This document shows positions 11,352 through 24,175 of a stretch of 64,000 nt of DNA, one piece after another (the stretch's first letter is position 1; each line of letters begins with the position of its first letter). Both the position numbers and the translations under genes were made by a program. The stretch spans positions 27,870,001-27,934,000 of the forward strand of contig JAYKYS010000004.1 in assembly GCA_036924285.1 (NCBI GenBank), read 5' to 3'. Origin of the DNA: Asterella californica (lineage: Eukaryota > Streptophyta > Marchantiopsida > Marchantiales > Aytoniaceae). The notes under the pieces were generated by a model. That model was not told the DNA's origin and searched no databases. It was given only the letters and a program-made list of their open reading frames with translations.

Positions 11352-13164
11352 ATCGAATGTTGTTGGACTAAGCTCGCAAGCGTATTGAGAATTTTAATGG
11401 TATCCATGCCCGATGTCATTGTTTCTGCTGAAGTAGAAGCTGCCATAGGTGATTCGGCACTGGCAGCAATAGCAAGACCCGTACCAATAAGCGCACTAGT
11501 AGTTGCTCGGTCCATATTTCTTTCGTGTCATAAATCGTTTCAAAAATATCAATAACCCCAAAGCTCTCAATGGAAGCACCATATATATGTCGAGCGAGAG
11601 TTTTCTCGTGACGGACGAGACATTCTCTAGATGTGAAGTGGTCAGTGTGATAAGTTACGCGCATGAACGAGATATCAGTGGAACACAACTCGTCTCTGCA
11701 TCAAATTCAATCACAAACTGAAGGCTGAACACTACAATCAAGCACATAGATACACAAACAAAGCATAAAGTCACATGAGTGTAAACACCCCCCAAATACA
11801 AGTTTCAAAAGTTTTCTTCTCTTCAATATGTATATGTTTACTAATGTAAAGTCTTCAAGCATATCAATTTCATCAATTTTTCTCTTTCTCATTGTCCTAT
11901 CTCAATAATATGCATATCTTATGGAAAATGCTCTCTGATCTCTCAATCTTTTCTTCCTAGTCTTCATCTCTCCTTCTCAATTTCTTTTGACATCGTTGAT
12001 ATCACGAATAAGCCACTCAAACCTCTTTTATCCCCTTTTGCGACGAGGTTGCAACAAGTGAAGTATCAGCAAATACCAAACAAGTATGTGAGTCTAAAAC
12101 TAGAGACAAGTGTTAATAATATGTTGATGTGTCTTATGACCTTGAATCAAATGATCTCAAAACTATAAGAGACATTGTGACTCATGTATACGCGTAGTTA
12201 GTCTAGCGTGAAGAAAAAATAAAAATAAAAAATCAAAACTCTACAGTTTGCAACCCGATGTGCCCAATGCTTACCATTTTGCTGTTGGAGTCATGGTCAT
12301 ATACATTCACTTTGTCGAGAACTTTAAATGTAAGACCATACATGTTATGTTTAAAGACTGCACAATCCTACTCTTGACCGTGATCATCACTTCCCTGGGT
12401 CCGGCAATACCTAGAAGGCTAACAACATCAGTCAAAGCTTTTGCCCAGAGGGATCCATGGGTTACTCCGTCACACACATATCGACGTATTCTGCTTGGGA
12501 TATGTAGCCCCTTATCAGGCAGTGGGTGCGTATCAAGTTGATTAACTTGACCTTGACCACCCCAGCTAAGAGACACCACCAAGAAGAGAGATCACATCTC
12601 TCGTCCCTAAAGATAATTGCAGTTACACCCATCATAATCTCCCTTGCAAGGACCAATATAAAACAATAATCATTTGCTCACAGTTGGATTTGAACCCAAG
12701 ACCAAAAAGAACTAAAATTACAATTTACCCAAGTTGGGTCTCTGCTAGGGTGCAAGAGCATAACTTAATCTACAAGACAACTGTCTAAGGTTCATGCTCT
12801 AGCCGCACACACTGTACATTTTTCACACACAAACCAACTTGCAACACTAGAGTATGCATCACTATCATATTTGAGAGTGATAGGAGATATTATTAAGCTT
12901 GGTTTCTTAGATTTACACAAGTAGTCCTCTTGTATATATGGTATAAGATTCAACTTTGAGACAATCAAGCTATTATAGTAACATATAAGTGTAAGCTCTC
13001 GCACATAGACACACATTATTAGTGTTATTACATTTTGATAGAATTAGTGACGAGCCTTTGGTCATCATATATGAGAGATCCTCAATGATCTATAGTCATT
13101 TAGTGGATATCACGAGAGCGTCATATTATTCAAGATAGAGTAGTTGTTGTGGTAGACGCTTCTT
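11352..13164. other. Spacer, no identified gene
   Basis: Small open frames overlap on both strands just after the LTR (11352-11720). The minus-strand one, with AAPMAAST-like low-complexity alanine and serine, could be a remnant of the locus into which the retrotransposon inserted, but I cannot place it in a family. The remainder is AT-rich. A minus-strand GGGTTCAAATCC near 12690 looks like a tRNA B box, but no cloverleaf could be drawn. Confidence 0.4.
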
Positions 13165-13262
13165 CCGGTTCGCTCTCCGCTACTAGGGAATCCTTGTTAG
13201 TTTCTTTTCCTCTGCGTGGTGATATGCTTAAACTCAGCGGGTAGCCTCGTCTGATCTGAGGT
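13165..13262 (-). rRNA. 25S rRNA 5' end fragment (about nt 1-95), reverse strand
   Basis: Read on the minus strand the segment gives the start of 25S rRNA: CTCAGATCAGACGAGGCTA, CCCGCTGAGTTTAAGCATAT and AGGAAAAGAAACTAACAAGG, then CGGAGAGCGAACCGGAAGAAG. The plus-strand form GATATGCTTAAACTCAGCGGG is the familiar ITS2/25S boundary. Sequence just above 13262 should then be ITS2, though I could not confirm it. Several substitutions show it is a relic. It stops at about nt 95, where the plus-strand fragment at 4509 begins. Confidence 0.85.
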
Positions 13263-13425
13263 TAGTGCCGTTCCGATAAATCAACAACCTGGGAGAGAAT
13301 ATGAAAGTTTGAAAGACCCACCTTAAACCTTCAAACCGCTCCAGTCTTCTTCGACTCACAGAGGTCTCTTTTCTCGAATCTTTCCTGTGTATATGATCTT
13401 CCTACATGCGTTGCCGTTATTTACA

Positions 13426-13593
13426 CATCAGCATGGACGTGGTTTGTGAGCTGACATTCGCAGTCCGACATGTCATCACAAACCGGGACCACTGCTCTTT
13501 GCCAGTCAGGGGTAAGATCAAGCGAGAACATGTTTTCAGGGGTGTGATCAAGCGCAGGAAACGTACTCGGGGTATGATCAAGCCAATTGCTGA
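13426..13593 (+). repeat. Dispersed repeat with three 30-base GGGGTRTGATCAAGC modules, copy 2
   Basis: The copy runs from ATCAGCATGGACGTGG to AAGCCAATTGCTG and aligns over its whole length with copy 1. It has about 14 extra bases in the left half and few substitutions in the right half. The modules start at 13509, 13539 and 13569, again exactly 30 bases apart. It lies about 160 bases beyond the 25S end. Confidence 0.85.
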
Positions 13594-15794
13594 GCATAAG
13601 GTCGTCTGTATAGCTCCTTTCATGAAAATCTGGAGAGATAGTGCCAAGCATATTCATTGGGGGAATATTTAGGGTTTAGGATTTTGCTTTCTGTATCATA
13701 CGAACGAACGAGTCCAAGATTCTTCCTAGTGTTCCTGCGTTTGCGACTTTGTGATCGGCCAATGCGAGAATTCTTGGACCGGACTTGCTCCCCTCCAATG
13801 GATTCTTATTATTACATCAAAGACGATTTTCATGATATGAACATGCAATGACTTGCTCGTCATGATCCGAATGGTTACATTTAGAGACAAGGTGAAACGC
13901 TATTGTAACAAGGTGAAACATAAAGTACTAATGTGTACTAATTCTCTCATCTGTGAGGTGTAGTCAATGTCCTAGTTTATTCTCAGTGAGGTTTACTGCG
14001 ACCAGGACCAGTGGAACACACCGAATAAAACGCATACCAGGAGTACTACTAGAATACAATACCGAAGTGCTTCGAAGAAGGAAGAGGGCAAAATAGCATG
14101 TGAATATCCACGGAGATGGTTGTTTGATATTCGTCACTCCTAAGTGTGAAGGTGGATCGGGATTAGAGAAAGTCAGACAGATGGACTCATCGGGAACGGT
14201 AGAATTGTAGTGGGAAACTGAGCCTTCCGCGGCGATTAAGAGGGTCCGTTCGCCCCACTTCAGTGCGACAATGAGTAGAATAATCAATTGATCCGCCGAT
14301 TGCTGCAGAACCTTCGACTGTCAACAGAGAGCCAGTGCTCGGGGCTAACTGGTATTCTTTGTCTTCTAGACCCGCGGTAACTCTGAAAAGTCGTGTTAAA
14401 ATAGTGGACATACATAGGCGACAAATTACTTCTTAGAAAAACCGGTCGATGATCGATATAAACCGACTCCCGTTCATTGCCATCGGATAATTTCCGGTTC
14501 CGCAAAAGTTTTACCCCGACCCAGCTGAGAGCTCGTACGTGAGACACCTCGATTATCAACACGCCGATGCTCGAAGTCAAGTGAAGCTTTTTCCCTACCG
14601 CTGCGTGGGATCCAACATTCCCGATACTATGCTGTACGCAGCCAAGGCTAGTTTTCCTCTGGCTATAACTGAACCAGGAAACCCTGCTTCATAGTCTAAT
14701 ACACCGTATACTTGCCTTCCCTTGAGCTTGTGCGAAAGGAATTTGCGAGTATATGATTCGAGTCGCAACAGCCTCGCTACAGATATAGTCCGTTCGCCCA
14801 CGTTCTTAGTTCGTGGCACTATGTAAGATATACTCGTTACAAACGATGGAGATAAGAGACATTCTTTCGCATTTCTGAGATGACATGCTACTTTGTCCTT
14901 ACAGTGACACCTCTTTACTCTTTACTCTATCCAGAGCTTTGATTAAGTTAGAGCATTTCGCCCAATGCTCTTTACATTTCACCTGGATATGCAATTTTGA
15001 ACAAATCCTCCAGTTAGTCACGTACCTCAAACTACTAATAACTTGTGAAAGAACTTACGTCTCGCTTTCTCAGGACCCTCCGTAATGACTTCTGTAATGC
15101 GCAATGCATAATGACTTTCGTAAATGCCATATCCATCCCGCTGAAGTCATGATGATATCTAGGAGAGCTAACGGCTGCTCTAGTGGGTCGGGATACTAAC
15201 AGCAGATCACAAACTCCGATACTGATAACAACCGAGAGTCCTCGGACGTGCAGCCTGAGGCATGTTCAACGTTGTGTCCCCGGGAGCTTAGCTCGCCGTC
15301 GCTGCCTTCCGCACTGTCAGCAACATTCTTTCCACAACGCCAATATTATATGCTGACCGAAAGCGTACAAATTTCTGCAGCCCCCGGTGTAGAGCATAGC
15401 CTTCACCTAAGGCACGTTATGTGGGTGGGCAACTGTGACTTCGCGCAAGGAATTAGCATCTTCAGCTTCCCGACCCCGTCAATAAATGAATCAACCTTTT
15501 CTTCCAACACAAGAGGTTTACCACCAACTGGTAAAATTAACAACCCTTCCCATACTATGTATGAGTAGGTAGGGATAAATCCCTCTCCATCCCGGACCGG
15601 AGCCACACGCAAAGCAGCGAAGCCCATGGTTGAGATCTGCACCATGGTTGAGATCTGACGCCTATAGCCGCGATGCAGGTCATGAGGCAAAGGTCCAGCA
15701 GCTTCTTCTGTGGCATTGGGAAAGCAGGATCAGTCACAAAGGAAGAAAGCCCCCTCCCTTTTCTGGCCGCAAAGAAGTGATCCGAATTCGTAGA
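13594..15794. other. Unassigned region below the Pol I subunit gene
   Basis: Several minus-strand open frames of 70-107 codons lie here without recognisable motifs. The most protein-like is at 15403-15690, with a stretch reading LLILPVGGKPLVLEEKVDSF and a possible splice donor at its lower end. I cannot connect it to further exons, so it is not called as a gene. An 18-base direct repeat (ATGGTTGAGATCTG core) lies near 15627-15657. Confidence 0.35.
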
Positions 15795-17261
15795 TCAGTT
15801 GTTCTCTGAACTTTCATGTCTTCGTTTTTTCTTGTGCGACTTGTCGGCAGGCTTCTCAGGGTTAATCGGTGCAACCGTCCTCCTGTCAGGATTTTCGATC
15901 TCTGCATCAAACTTACTTGACGTTAGTTGGGCCGACTGTGTTAAGTAGAAGTCTGCACTCAGAGCAAACGTGATAATTTCTTGCATAAAGACGTCCATAC
16001 AGTCTCCGTAAGATTTGGAGTCAACTAACTACCAGAGAGTCTGGTATTTAGGCGATAAAGCCGCACAGAAGTCCAGACAACCAGTACAAACTGACCTTGA
16101 TCATGCTGAGAACTAGTTTCTGAAGCATTGGGATCCCTGGTAACGCCTAGGTTCCGCACGAAGCCTACTTGCCGTAGTACTGTCTTCACTGCACAGACAG
16201 AAGTGCAGGTCGTATGTTGTTAGCCTCGCAGTGCGAGGACATGCTTTGAGAGATAGAAGCATGTCCATGTTGGTCTTCTCAAACCGACATGGACTTGGTT
16301 CTTGCAGTTCCTCTAAGGTGAAATCAGACTGATAATGCTAACGAAACTTGCACTCCAGCCTCAGATAATCGACTAGTAAAGATTACCGCGGAAGGGGCCT
16401 GATGCAGTCGGCATAACTGCGTAGGGTTGGATGAAGTCCCCATAATCTTGCTTCACGATACTATACTCTTGTCCTGTTTGAGAGGAAAGATCAGACTAGT
16501 CACTAGAAAATCCCAAACATGGACTCGAGCAACTGATCCTAGACCTACAAGACATTCAAAAAGCGTATTCGCCATAAGCACATCATTAGACTGTACCTCG
16601 ACAACCGAACAAACGAAAATCTTGTCAGAATGACGAACCTTGCAAGCTAAAAAAGTGTCCAATTTTCCCATCTGCAGAGTCAACAGTGATTCTTAACTTC
16701 TTTTCCACGAGGTCTTCTTGCGAAATCTGCATACAGACAATGCATGAATCCGTCTATAAGATCAAAGCACTCACGACCAGGAACGGGAATGAGCTCTTTC
16801 TGAAATATATCAGCGATATAGGTGACGGTGCTGACTTCATTGGCAGGTATCCTCACTAGCCACAACTCCGTGTTGCTGTCCAACGCCTCCTTTACAAGTG
16901 GTTCCGCCCCATCTACCGACTTGAAGTGCTCGGGTGGACCATATCTGCATAAAATGAACACATTCGGAGCTTGATTAGAGCTGAATTCCCTTAAACCCTG
17001 GAAACCAAAAACCCATGAACACTTAATGGAGGAAAGGAACAGTTTGTAATCGAGCATTCAGTGCCATCTCGGATATCACATATGAAACGACGCCCTCATA
17101 AACCTTTTCCAGATCAAAGACGGAACGGAAAACGTGAGAAAGAAACACCACCTAGCTTTCTTCTCAGGCTCCTGAAGACCTAAGCCAGTTTTCGAGAGGT
17201 TCAATTTGCGCTGCGTCTTGTCACCGCCCCCCTTGGCCTTCAGTGTGGCCGTGGCGGCCAT
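15795..17261 (-). CDS. RNA polymerase I subunit RPA34/POLR1G-like protein
   Basis: Six exons on the minus strand: 17261-17152, 16944-16836, 16726-16639, 16473-16387, 16188-16096 and 15952-15795. All borders are GT-AG and the frame stays open for 214 codons. The protein starts MAATATLKAK, has PPEHF near residue 40 and the ELWLVRIPANE core near 63-73, then EDLVEKKLRITV and GKIGHFFSLQ. A basic tail includes KSHKKKRRHE before the stop. The ELWL(I/V)R-P core followed by a small beta-rich domain and a lysine-rich C-terminus is the pattern of the RPA34.5/PAF49 family, which dimerises with RPA49 and helps Pol I initiate and elongate on rDNA in the nucleolus. The exon chain is solid. The family call rests on my recall of a fast-diverging family. 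Confidence 0.65.
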
Positions 17262-20200
17262 TGTTCGTCCCTTTCTTCCTGTACTCAAACAATCGTCAAT
17301 GATAAATCGATCAGTCCACAAGAGAGTTTCCTCTTGAGATTTTTCGACACGCTAAGAGGGGAAGAAAAGCGGCAGCCATCACGAACGAACGAACACCTCG
17401 AAAGCCACGTTCCACTCTTCTCATCGATGGCCTGGTAACGTAGTCCTCTACTTACTGTGATATGTATGCCTGGATATTTACTGGGTAGTATCTTACTACA
17501 CAGTACGTTTTGTATCCGTACGTTAAACTACCAGAAATTTACTTTACCGCACCTGTAATACGTTTATCGGACTTGACCCGCAACTCTTCAGATTGCATTA
17601 CTTTACTGCACCCTTGACTGGGTATCAGCTGGTCAAAATGTCATTGTTCTCTAGACGGGACGGGAGATTGTGCATGTCAACCGTAGTCCATATATCTGCT
17701 CGGAAAGTTCGGTTTTTAAGTTTCAGTACAATAGATTATCAGACAGTGCCATCTTCTAATTTTCTTGTGTAATGTTTTCACATGGTGATAAACCTGTTTA
17801 ATCTCCTATTGTCGATCAAATAATATAATCTCAAGAAAAGTGAGTCAGTCCTACAAATGTATTACAGGTGCAATCAAGAAAATTTCTGCTTGGATGTAGA
17901 ACAACCATTTTGCTTTGCGTTTTGTTATTCAAGGGTGGTTCTGGTTAGGTTCTTTTTAATTATCAATTTTGTTCTTAGTTTTGAGCTTTAATCTATTTTG
18001 TCAAGGATATTTCCAATAGAAAATAGGATATTCATAAGAATAATGCTCTAAATGTTATACATGCACTAAAATCTTGTCTTGAAAGAAATAACTCTTATCC
18101 ATCTGAGCCACAAAAAAATCAGAAAAGTGAACTTGCACCTCCACATTGGGAGCTACAAGCTAACCCCAAGTTTTTTAGTTCATCATTAGTTCAAAAGCAC
18201 ATGCTTTCGCATATAATGTGTAATCGCTCCAATTCTCTAACTTTTAATTGGTAACTTTTCATCTGAAATGTAGAATTTGCATCCTTGATGATCCAAAAGA
18301 GAGAAGTCAAATATTGACGTTCTCAATTCTTTTCTGGGATGCATACAAAATTCTCCATAGTAAATTTTGTGAGTCCACAAGATTCTACTAAATCCATAAG
18401 GTGACCATCGTGCAAAAGAACTTTGTATTAAAACTCCAGAAGAGATGCGATCTAGAAATGAAATATTCTTGTATAATATCTTATCACATTGTACAATGAT
18501 GAGTGTGAGACAATGGTCCGCTTGGGTAGACAAAAAATTCCTTTTGATCTCCAAGGTGAGTAGAAATACTCGGACAAATCTGTAAGGGATGACATGGAAA
18601 TTGGATGTTTTTCTCTTCTTCTACCCTTTTGACTTCATAGAGCAATTGCTCCTTTTGTACATGTAAGATTGAACTGATTTGAAGTGCCATGAAAAGCTTA
18701 TCTCATAGCCTATATGTTCGTCAAAATTTCATATCATTTTGATAAAACTTCTTCGATTGACGAGCAATACCCTCTCACGGACTTGATAAAAGATATAAAT
18801 TATCATTTGTTAACCTTACGAACTATTGCTTCCTCTATCTACCTCTGTTTTGAGTAATTTTTATTTTTGTGAGTAGCCCTTGTCAAAGGCTAGCTGCTCA
18901 TAAAATTCTAGTTCATTTGGATGGAACCATGCTGATTGCTGAGGGTTTATTCATCTATTACTTATGTTGTTAACACAACTGTCCTCTTCATACATCTATC
19001 CTCAATAAAAATTGAATTCATATATGCGAGTATATGAATATTTACTGTAATCATAAATATTATAGTAATTTATATTATAACACAAAATATTAGTCATGTA
19101 TCACTGAAGAAGAAAATAAAGCACAAAAGTAAAAGGAATGCTTACTTGCTTTATGTGATGAATTTTATATTTGACAACAATGACAAGAATGTAAATTTGA
19201 TGTTTGGATAGGACCCTTCGAGCCATTAGAACACGAGAAAGGGTGGACAAGAACAATAGTATTTCAACAAAGTTATCTTTGATAGAATTAGTTTTGAACT
19301 AATTTATTCTTTTTATGACATGAACATGAAAGAAAATTTACCGAATGACAAACTTAGACATTATAAAACAAAGAAATACTTATGTTTGGTCTTTCCTACC
19401 TGCTCTCGATCATCTTTTTTACACTTGGACACGTTGTCGTAGCATAGGATGCGAAAGTGTATCTTGGAATACGTAGGGTATGTGGATGTGTTAAAAACGT
19501 AAGGTCGAGACATGCAAATGATAACGTATAAGCGCAAACATCTAATCTAAAATCTTACATTTTACTATAGTCAATTTTACACAATGTGGTCAGTGGTCTC
19601 AAACAAAGATTCATAAAACTCCAATTTGACACTAGAGTTGCATAGCCCTCAAAAAATCAATTCCAGTGGTATCCAATATGTATATAATAGACCTCGTGGA
19701 AAAAATTACGTCATTTTTGCATTGAGAGCTTTCAATCATCAAACTCTCCAAATTTATTTATAAAAAATATGATTGATTGTATTCACTCCTCGTAAAAATT
19801 CGATTCCAACTGTATCCTTCGTGTCCCAAAAGGACACCCCATTGAAAAGTTATGGGTGTTACAACTTTACAACTTTACTCCTTCTTCCGACAGGATACGC
19901 AAGCTCTCGCGCATATTTGTTCCCTCGGCTCTAAAACTCACACTTAACTTCAAACCTTTGTAATCCCCATGTATATCCAAACATGTCGTTCATGATGGCC
20001 CTTAGAAAGTTCTCGGCGTTGTCGTGTGACGTGCTTTTTTATCTGAGAATACACCGAGTATCTAGCTATAGAGAATACGTGTCGCACTCCGTGACTCAGA
20101 ACCAGCGATCACCCAAACCTCTCTCTAACCTCAAAGTACACTCTGAACCTATCCCGCTACGATATCCTCACGTCCTCTCGGCAAATCTCTCTCTTACTTG

Positions 20201-20676
20201 ACTAGGAATAGAACCGGGGTAACAAGCAAGGGCAACCTGTTCCTGCCATCACCGCAAGCACTCTTCGGTCTGCTGGTCATCACTCCAGAGAAATACCAGC
20301 ACACTTAATAGAAAAGAAACCTAAGCGCAACGCCCGCACACAAATCCCATCAAACCAACTGGACGTACAAACGAGCATGCGAGTATGGAGAGGATCTAAA
20401 CACATGTAATACTGTCAACAACTCTCCATACCCATGATCAAGTGCTCTGAAGCACTAGCAAAACCTCGAGGTCGACGTGTTCTTCAAAGAATCTTAACTC
20501 TTGCGTCTTTCAGAGCAAGAACCTCTCAACTTTACCTCGTTGTCACTCCTCAACCACAGCTCAGAATGAGATGAAACCAAGACCAGCAGATAGCCTGTAG
20601 AATAATCTCTCTATTAAGGTATTACATGCAGAGAGATCATCTATGAGTTGGCATCTATGCTCTTCCAAAGTTCACT

Positions 20677-21030
20677 GTTTTTATAACATGATACTATTTC
20701 GACAGAACTTTGTTGTTCGGTTTCTCACAAACCACTCGACAAAAATGACTCAAACTTCTCAGGAAGCTAATGTGTCACTATCACTACCACTCAGTAAAAT
20801 TTCACCAGCATATCCTCAACCAAACTCTCGGAATGATCCAAGCCTTTATCGCTATTTTTATAACATGATACTATTTCGACAGAACTTTACTTTTCGATTC
20901 TTCACAACCACTCGACCAAAACGGCTCAAACTTCTCAGGAAGCTAATGTATCATCATCACTACCACTCTATAAAATTTCACCAGCGGATCCTCAACCAAA
21001 CTCTCGGAATGATCCAAGCCCTTACTGTGA
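20677..21030. repeat. Tandem duplication with 177-base period
   Basis: The phrase TTATAACATGATACTATTTC is followed by CAAACTTCTCAGGAAGCTAATG, ATTTCACCAGC and CAACCAAACTCTCGGAATGA. It occurs twice in direct order, starting near 20677 and 20854. The units differ by about one base in ten. No protein is implied. Confidence 0.85.
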
Positions 21031-22734
21031 ATGACACAAGACGATATGGAGACCCTTGTGCACAAAAACAATGATACCTTTATACCCAATAATCCAAATG
21101 GTCTGAAATTTCACAGGTAGGTAGTTGACTGTATCTTCTCAGACCCTAGAATGTTTCATAGCAAAATTAGACCTCAAACTCTCCATATCTCTCTCAATGT
21201 CTCCTGTTTACAGTCGCCTACTATCATAGCCTTCGATTTGAGACATCCAACTTCAGCCGACCATAACTTTTTCACTCCTGTTTGGAATCGATTGATATCA
21301 GAGTCCATCAGCAAGCCCATCTCAAGAGCTTTCCAGCAACAGTCAATTCATCTCTAGCAACCTCACAAAACTCTCAAAAAGTGAGAAAGACCTCGCGGAA
21401 ATAAAATTGATCATGAATTTGACCCCCTCAGCTTCAATGATCGAAACGTTCTCATGCGTGCTTCAAATCGAGCAACCATTGAGTCCACGGGCATCCTTGT
21501 TTCCCAAGCTTTCCAACCATATCCAACACTCCGCGTATGGACCACAGGAAGTGCCTCTAATCCTCGAAAACGTGAAAAGAACTTGGTAGAAAGTGATTGG
21601 TCAAACTTTCGACCAATAAGAAACAAGTTGACAAAAAGAGTTTTGTCTTCACTCACATGACAAACACAAGGAACAAATTTTTATCCAAGAGTACCATTTG
21701 TGCCTCAAAGCTTATATTGAACAAACTACAAACATGTGCTGTTGACGATACCGTTGGTCAAGAAGCACGTAGATATGAAGAACAAACTACGCTCAATATA
21801 AAGTCAGAATCCCGACTTTAAAACGGTTGGCAATAAACGAAACTACAAAAGGAACGGATGAAGCTATTGTCTGATTGTAATAATCCTCTCTGAAATTTCT
21901 TTCGACAAACTCCCGATGCGTCACCTTTGGTCGACTGTAACAACGTATTTCGACCCAAGTGTTGGACAGAACTCTCGCTGGAAAGTTCAGATCCAATCGA
22001 AGATCCATACCACATCAAAGCAAGATGTATACAGTAAGATCTCAAACAACGTCATAAGTGACAATGAGAAGAATGATAGGATCCGGAGTAGCCATCACCG
22101 CAGCCATAAACGACTCTCCCCAATGAGCCACCATAAATACTCGGAAGTGATCCCACGGTAGACAATGGATCTTAATGACGAATGGATGCGCAAGTGGAAA
22201 ATCAAGAGCGGAAAGGACTCCCGTTCATGCTTATCACTCGTACTATCTTTTATTTCATCCGACGATAACTGATCACACTCACACTAGACTTGGATACTCT
22301 ACACTCTATATCCAAAGCTCCGCGCACCTCCTTTCTTATACAGCAACTTCGCATATGATGACAAGAGTACTAACCCTTATCTCCACTCAGCGGAGAGTAC
22401 ACGGATCGTCCACGTGGAGCTTTATCTTTTGACATGATAAGATCTCGGTGGCTTCACAACATCAAAACACGTACGATAAGGATATGTGCTAGTTTCACAC
22501 CCTAGCCAATCCACAACACGACAACGTCCTCTTTCCAACAATATCTTTTTCATCCTCAACCGACTTCTACGACTCGAGTTACAATCGGTCAAAGCTGTCA
22601 AAAATCTTCCTCTTTGTGAATCTGCACGAACCTCGGACAGTATGTACTTCACACCTTCACAAGGCTCTTTCCACTCTCTCTCCATGCGAGATCTTGCACA
22701 GTTTGGAGGTTCAGCTTAAAAGTTTTCCCAACTT

Positions 22735-23060
22735 CAAACTCCAATAATGATCGTCTCACAACTCCAATTCTGGTGATTTTGGTGTCATCGAAAAACCTTA
22801 GAAAGTCTTGTCAAGTGGTACCAAGTTTGATCCAAACCAACGTCCATAACATGAGTTATGGTGACTTAAAGTTTTATGATCATTCTTTGAGGAAATCTAC
22901 GTGAGCCCTCGTCCAACCTCAAAGTACCCTGTCAACTTCAAACCCTTGTAACTTCCACCATGTAACTCATAATTTGGTGTACTTTGTGTCACCGAAAGCT
23001 TTTGAAAACCCATACCTAATAGCACCAAGTTTGACTCAAACTTACCCATGTTATCCAAGT
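22735..23060. repeat. Strongly diverged tandem repeat, about 200-base unit
   Basis: Two neighbouring stretches share the order CAACTTCAAAC, then GTGTCA(T/C)CGAAA, then ACCAAGTTTGA followed by TCAAAC or CCAAAC, with many differences in between. This suggests an old tandem duplication of repeat-type DNA. Confidence 0.45.
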
Positions 23061-23152
23061 TACTGCCACTTGAAGCTTCAAACCCCGTCATTGAGAAAAT
23101 GTCGCGGTCTTCAATCTCAAGGTCGAGCGCAGATGCGAACAATAAAACCCTA

Positions 23153-23194
23153 GTGAACTTGCATTAGGTTGTGAACTTGCGTTAGGTTGTGAAC
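23153..23194. repeat. 18-base tandem repeat, 2.3 copies
   Basis: GTGAACTTGCATTAGGTT is followed by the same 18 bases with one change, then by GTGAAC. Confidence 0.9.
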
Positions 23195-23408
23195 GCTGTG
23201 AGTAGGATTAATCGGCTTGGTCAAGAAGTCGGGATCAGATGAACTAAGTGGTTCTCTAAACCAAGGTTGGAACATTGGGTTAGGACATAAGGGCCTACCC
23301 CCAAGACGACTCCAGACGAACGCTGACCTAAGGGAGCAAGTCCGAAACGGATCAAAACATAAGTTTGAGACACGAGACCGAGACGTGAGTCTGAAACACA
23401 AACGGACC

Positions 23409-23434
23409 GTGGTTCGGATGCTAGTCCGAACCAC
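23409..23434. repeat. Perfect hairpin, 10-base stem
   Basis: GTGGTTCGGA and TCCGAACCAC pair perfectly around the loop TGCTAG. It lies in the repeat-rich interval and no flanking gene explains it. Confidence 0.9.
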
Positions 23435-24140
23435 AAGGTTCGAGTTTGGGTCTGGACCACAGGTTTTCAAAAAATGATTAAGTGTTGGAGCTCTAGTGAC
23501 GTTTTAAGTTGTGAACGGAGCTCCACGTAAGACCTCAAGGCGAGTAAGGTATCGTTGGAAAGGTCTCAGCGAGAGCTTTCCAGTGATATGTAGAACTCCT
23601 CAGACTGATATTTGAGCTGAGAATTATGATCGATCTCGTGATAGGGTTGTTATATAATTTTCAAGGACCAAAGAAGATGGCGGGACCGCGGATCCGCAGA
23701 AGTATATATGAGGGGGGCTCGATGCCTGGGTGGGCCAGGACGAGTCGTCTGATCCCAAGGTTCGACGGACGGACTCTGGGGGTATGAGGTGATGGTTGGG
23801 TCGATTCCAAGAAACGTTTTGGTCCAAACTTAGACGTTTAGACTTAGGAACGATCTTAGGGCTGGAGCAAGACTAAGGAACGAGGCGGCGAGTTCGACCA
23901 CCGTTCGAGAGCCTAGACCCAGACGGACATCACGGACGATTGGACCGCTAGGTGTGCTGGAGGCACCGTTTAGGACCTTGGACTTTATGGGAAGTCCGCC
24001 CCAAGTCATCTTATTTGCTCATGTTTTGAGATCGATATATACGGATCTAGATCGGGACTTAGGGAATGCTGAGCTTGATGATTAATGAGACGGTCCAACT
24101 CCAGTTCGGACCAAACAGAGTTAAGATAAGTGGTGCATGG

Positions 24141-24175
24141 ACGCTAACTTGTGATTGTAGGTTGCAAGTTAGCGT
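24141..24175. repeat. Perfect inverted repeat, 11-base arms
   Basis: ACGCTAACTTG (24141-24151) and CAAGTTAGCGT (24165-24175) are exact reverse complements separated by 13 bases. Confidence 0.9.

Noticed and set aside
12670..12800. Minus-strand GGGTTCAAATCC resembling a tRNA B box, possible tRNA or SINE
   Set aside because: No A box at the right distance and no cloverleaf with paired acceptor arms could be drawn.
23150..23194. Short direct repeats considered as a CRISPR-like array
   Set aside because: There are only two full units with no spacers, in a eukaryotic repeat region.
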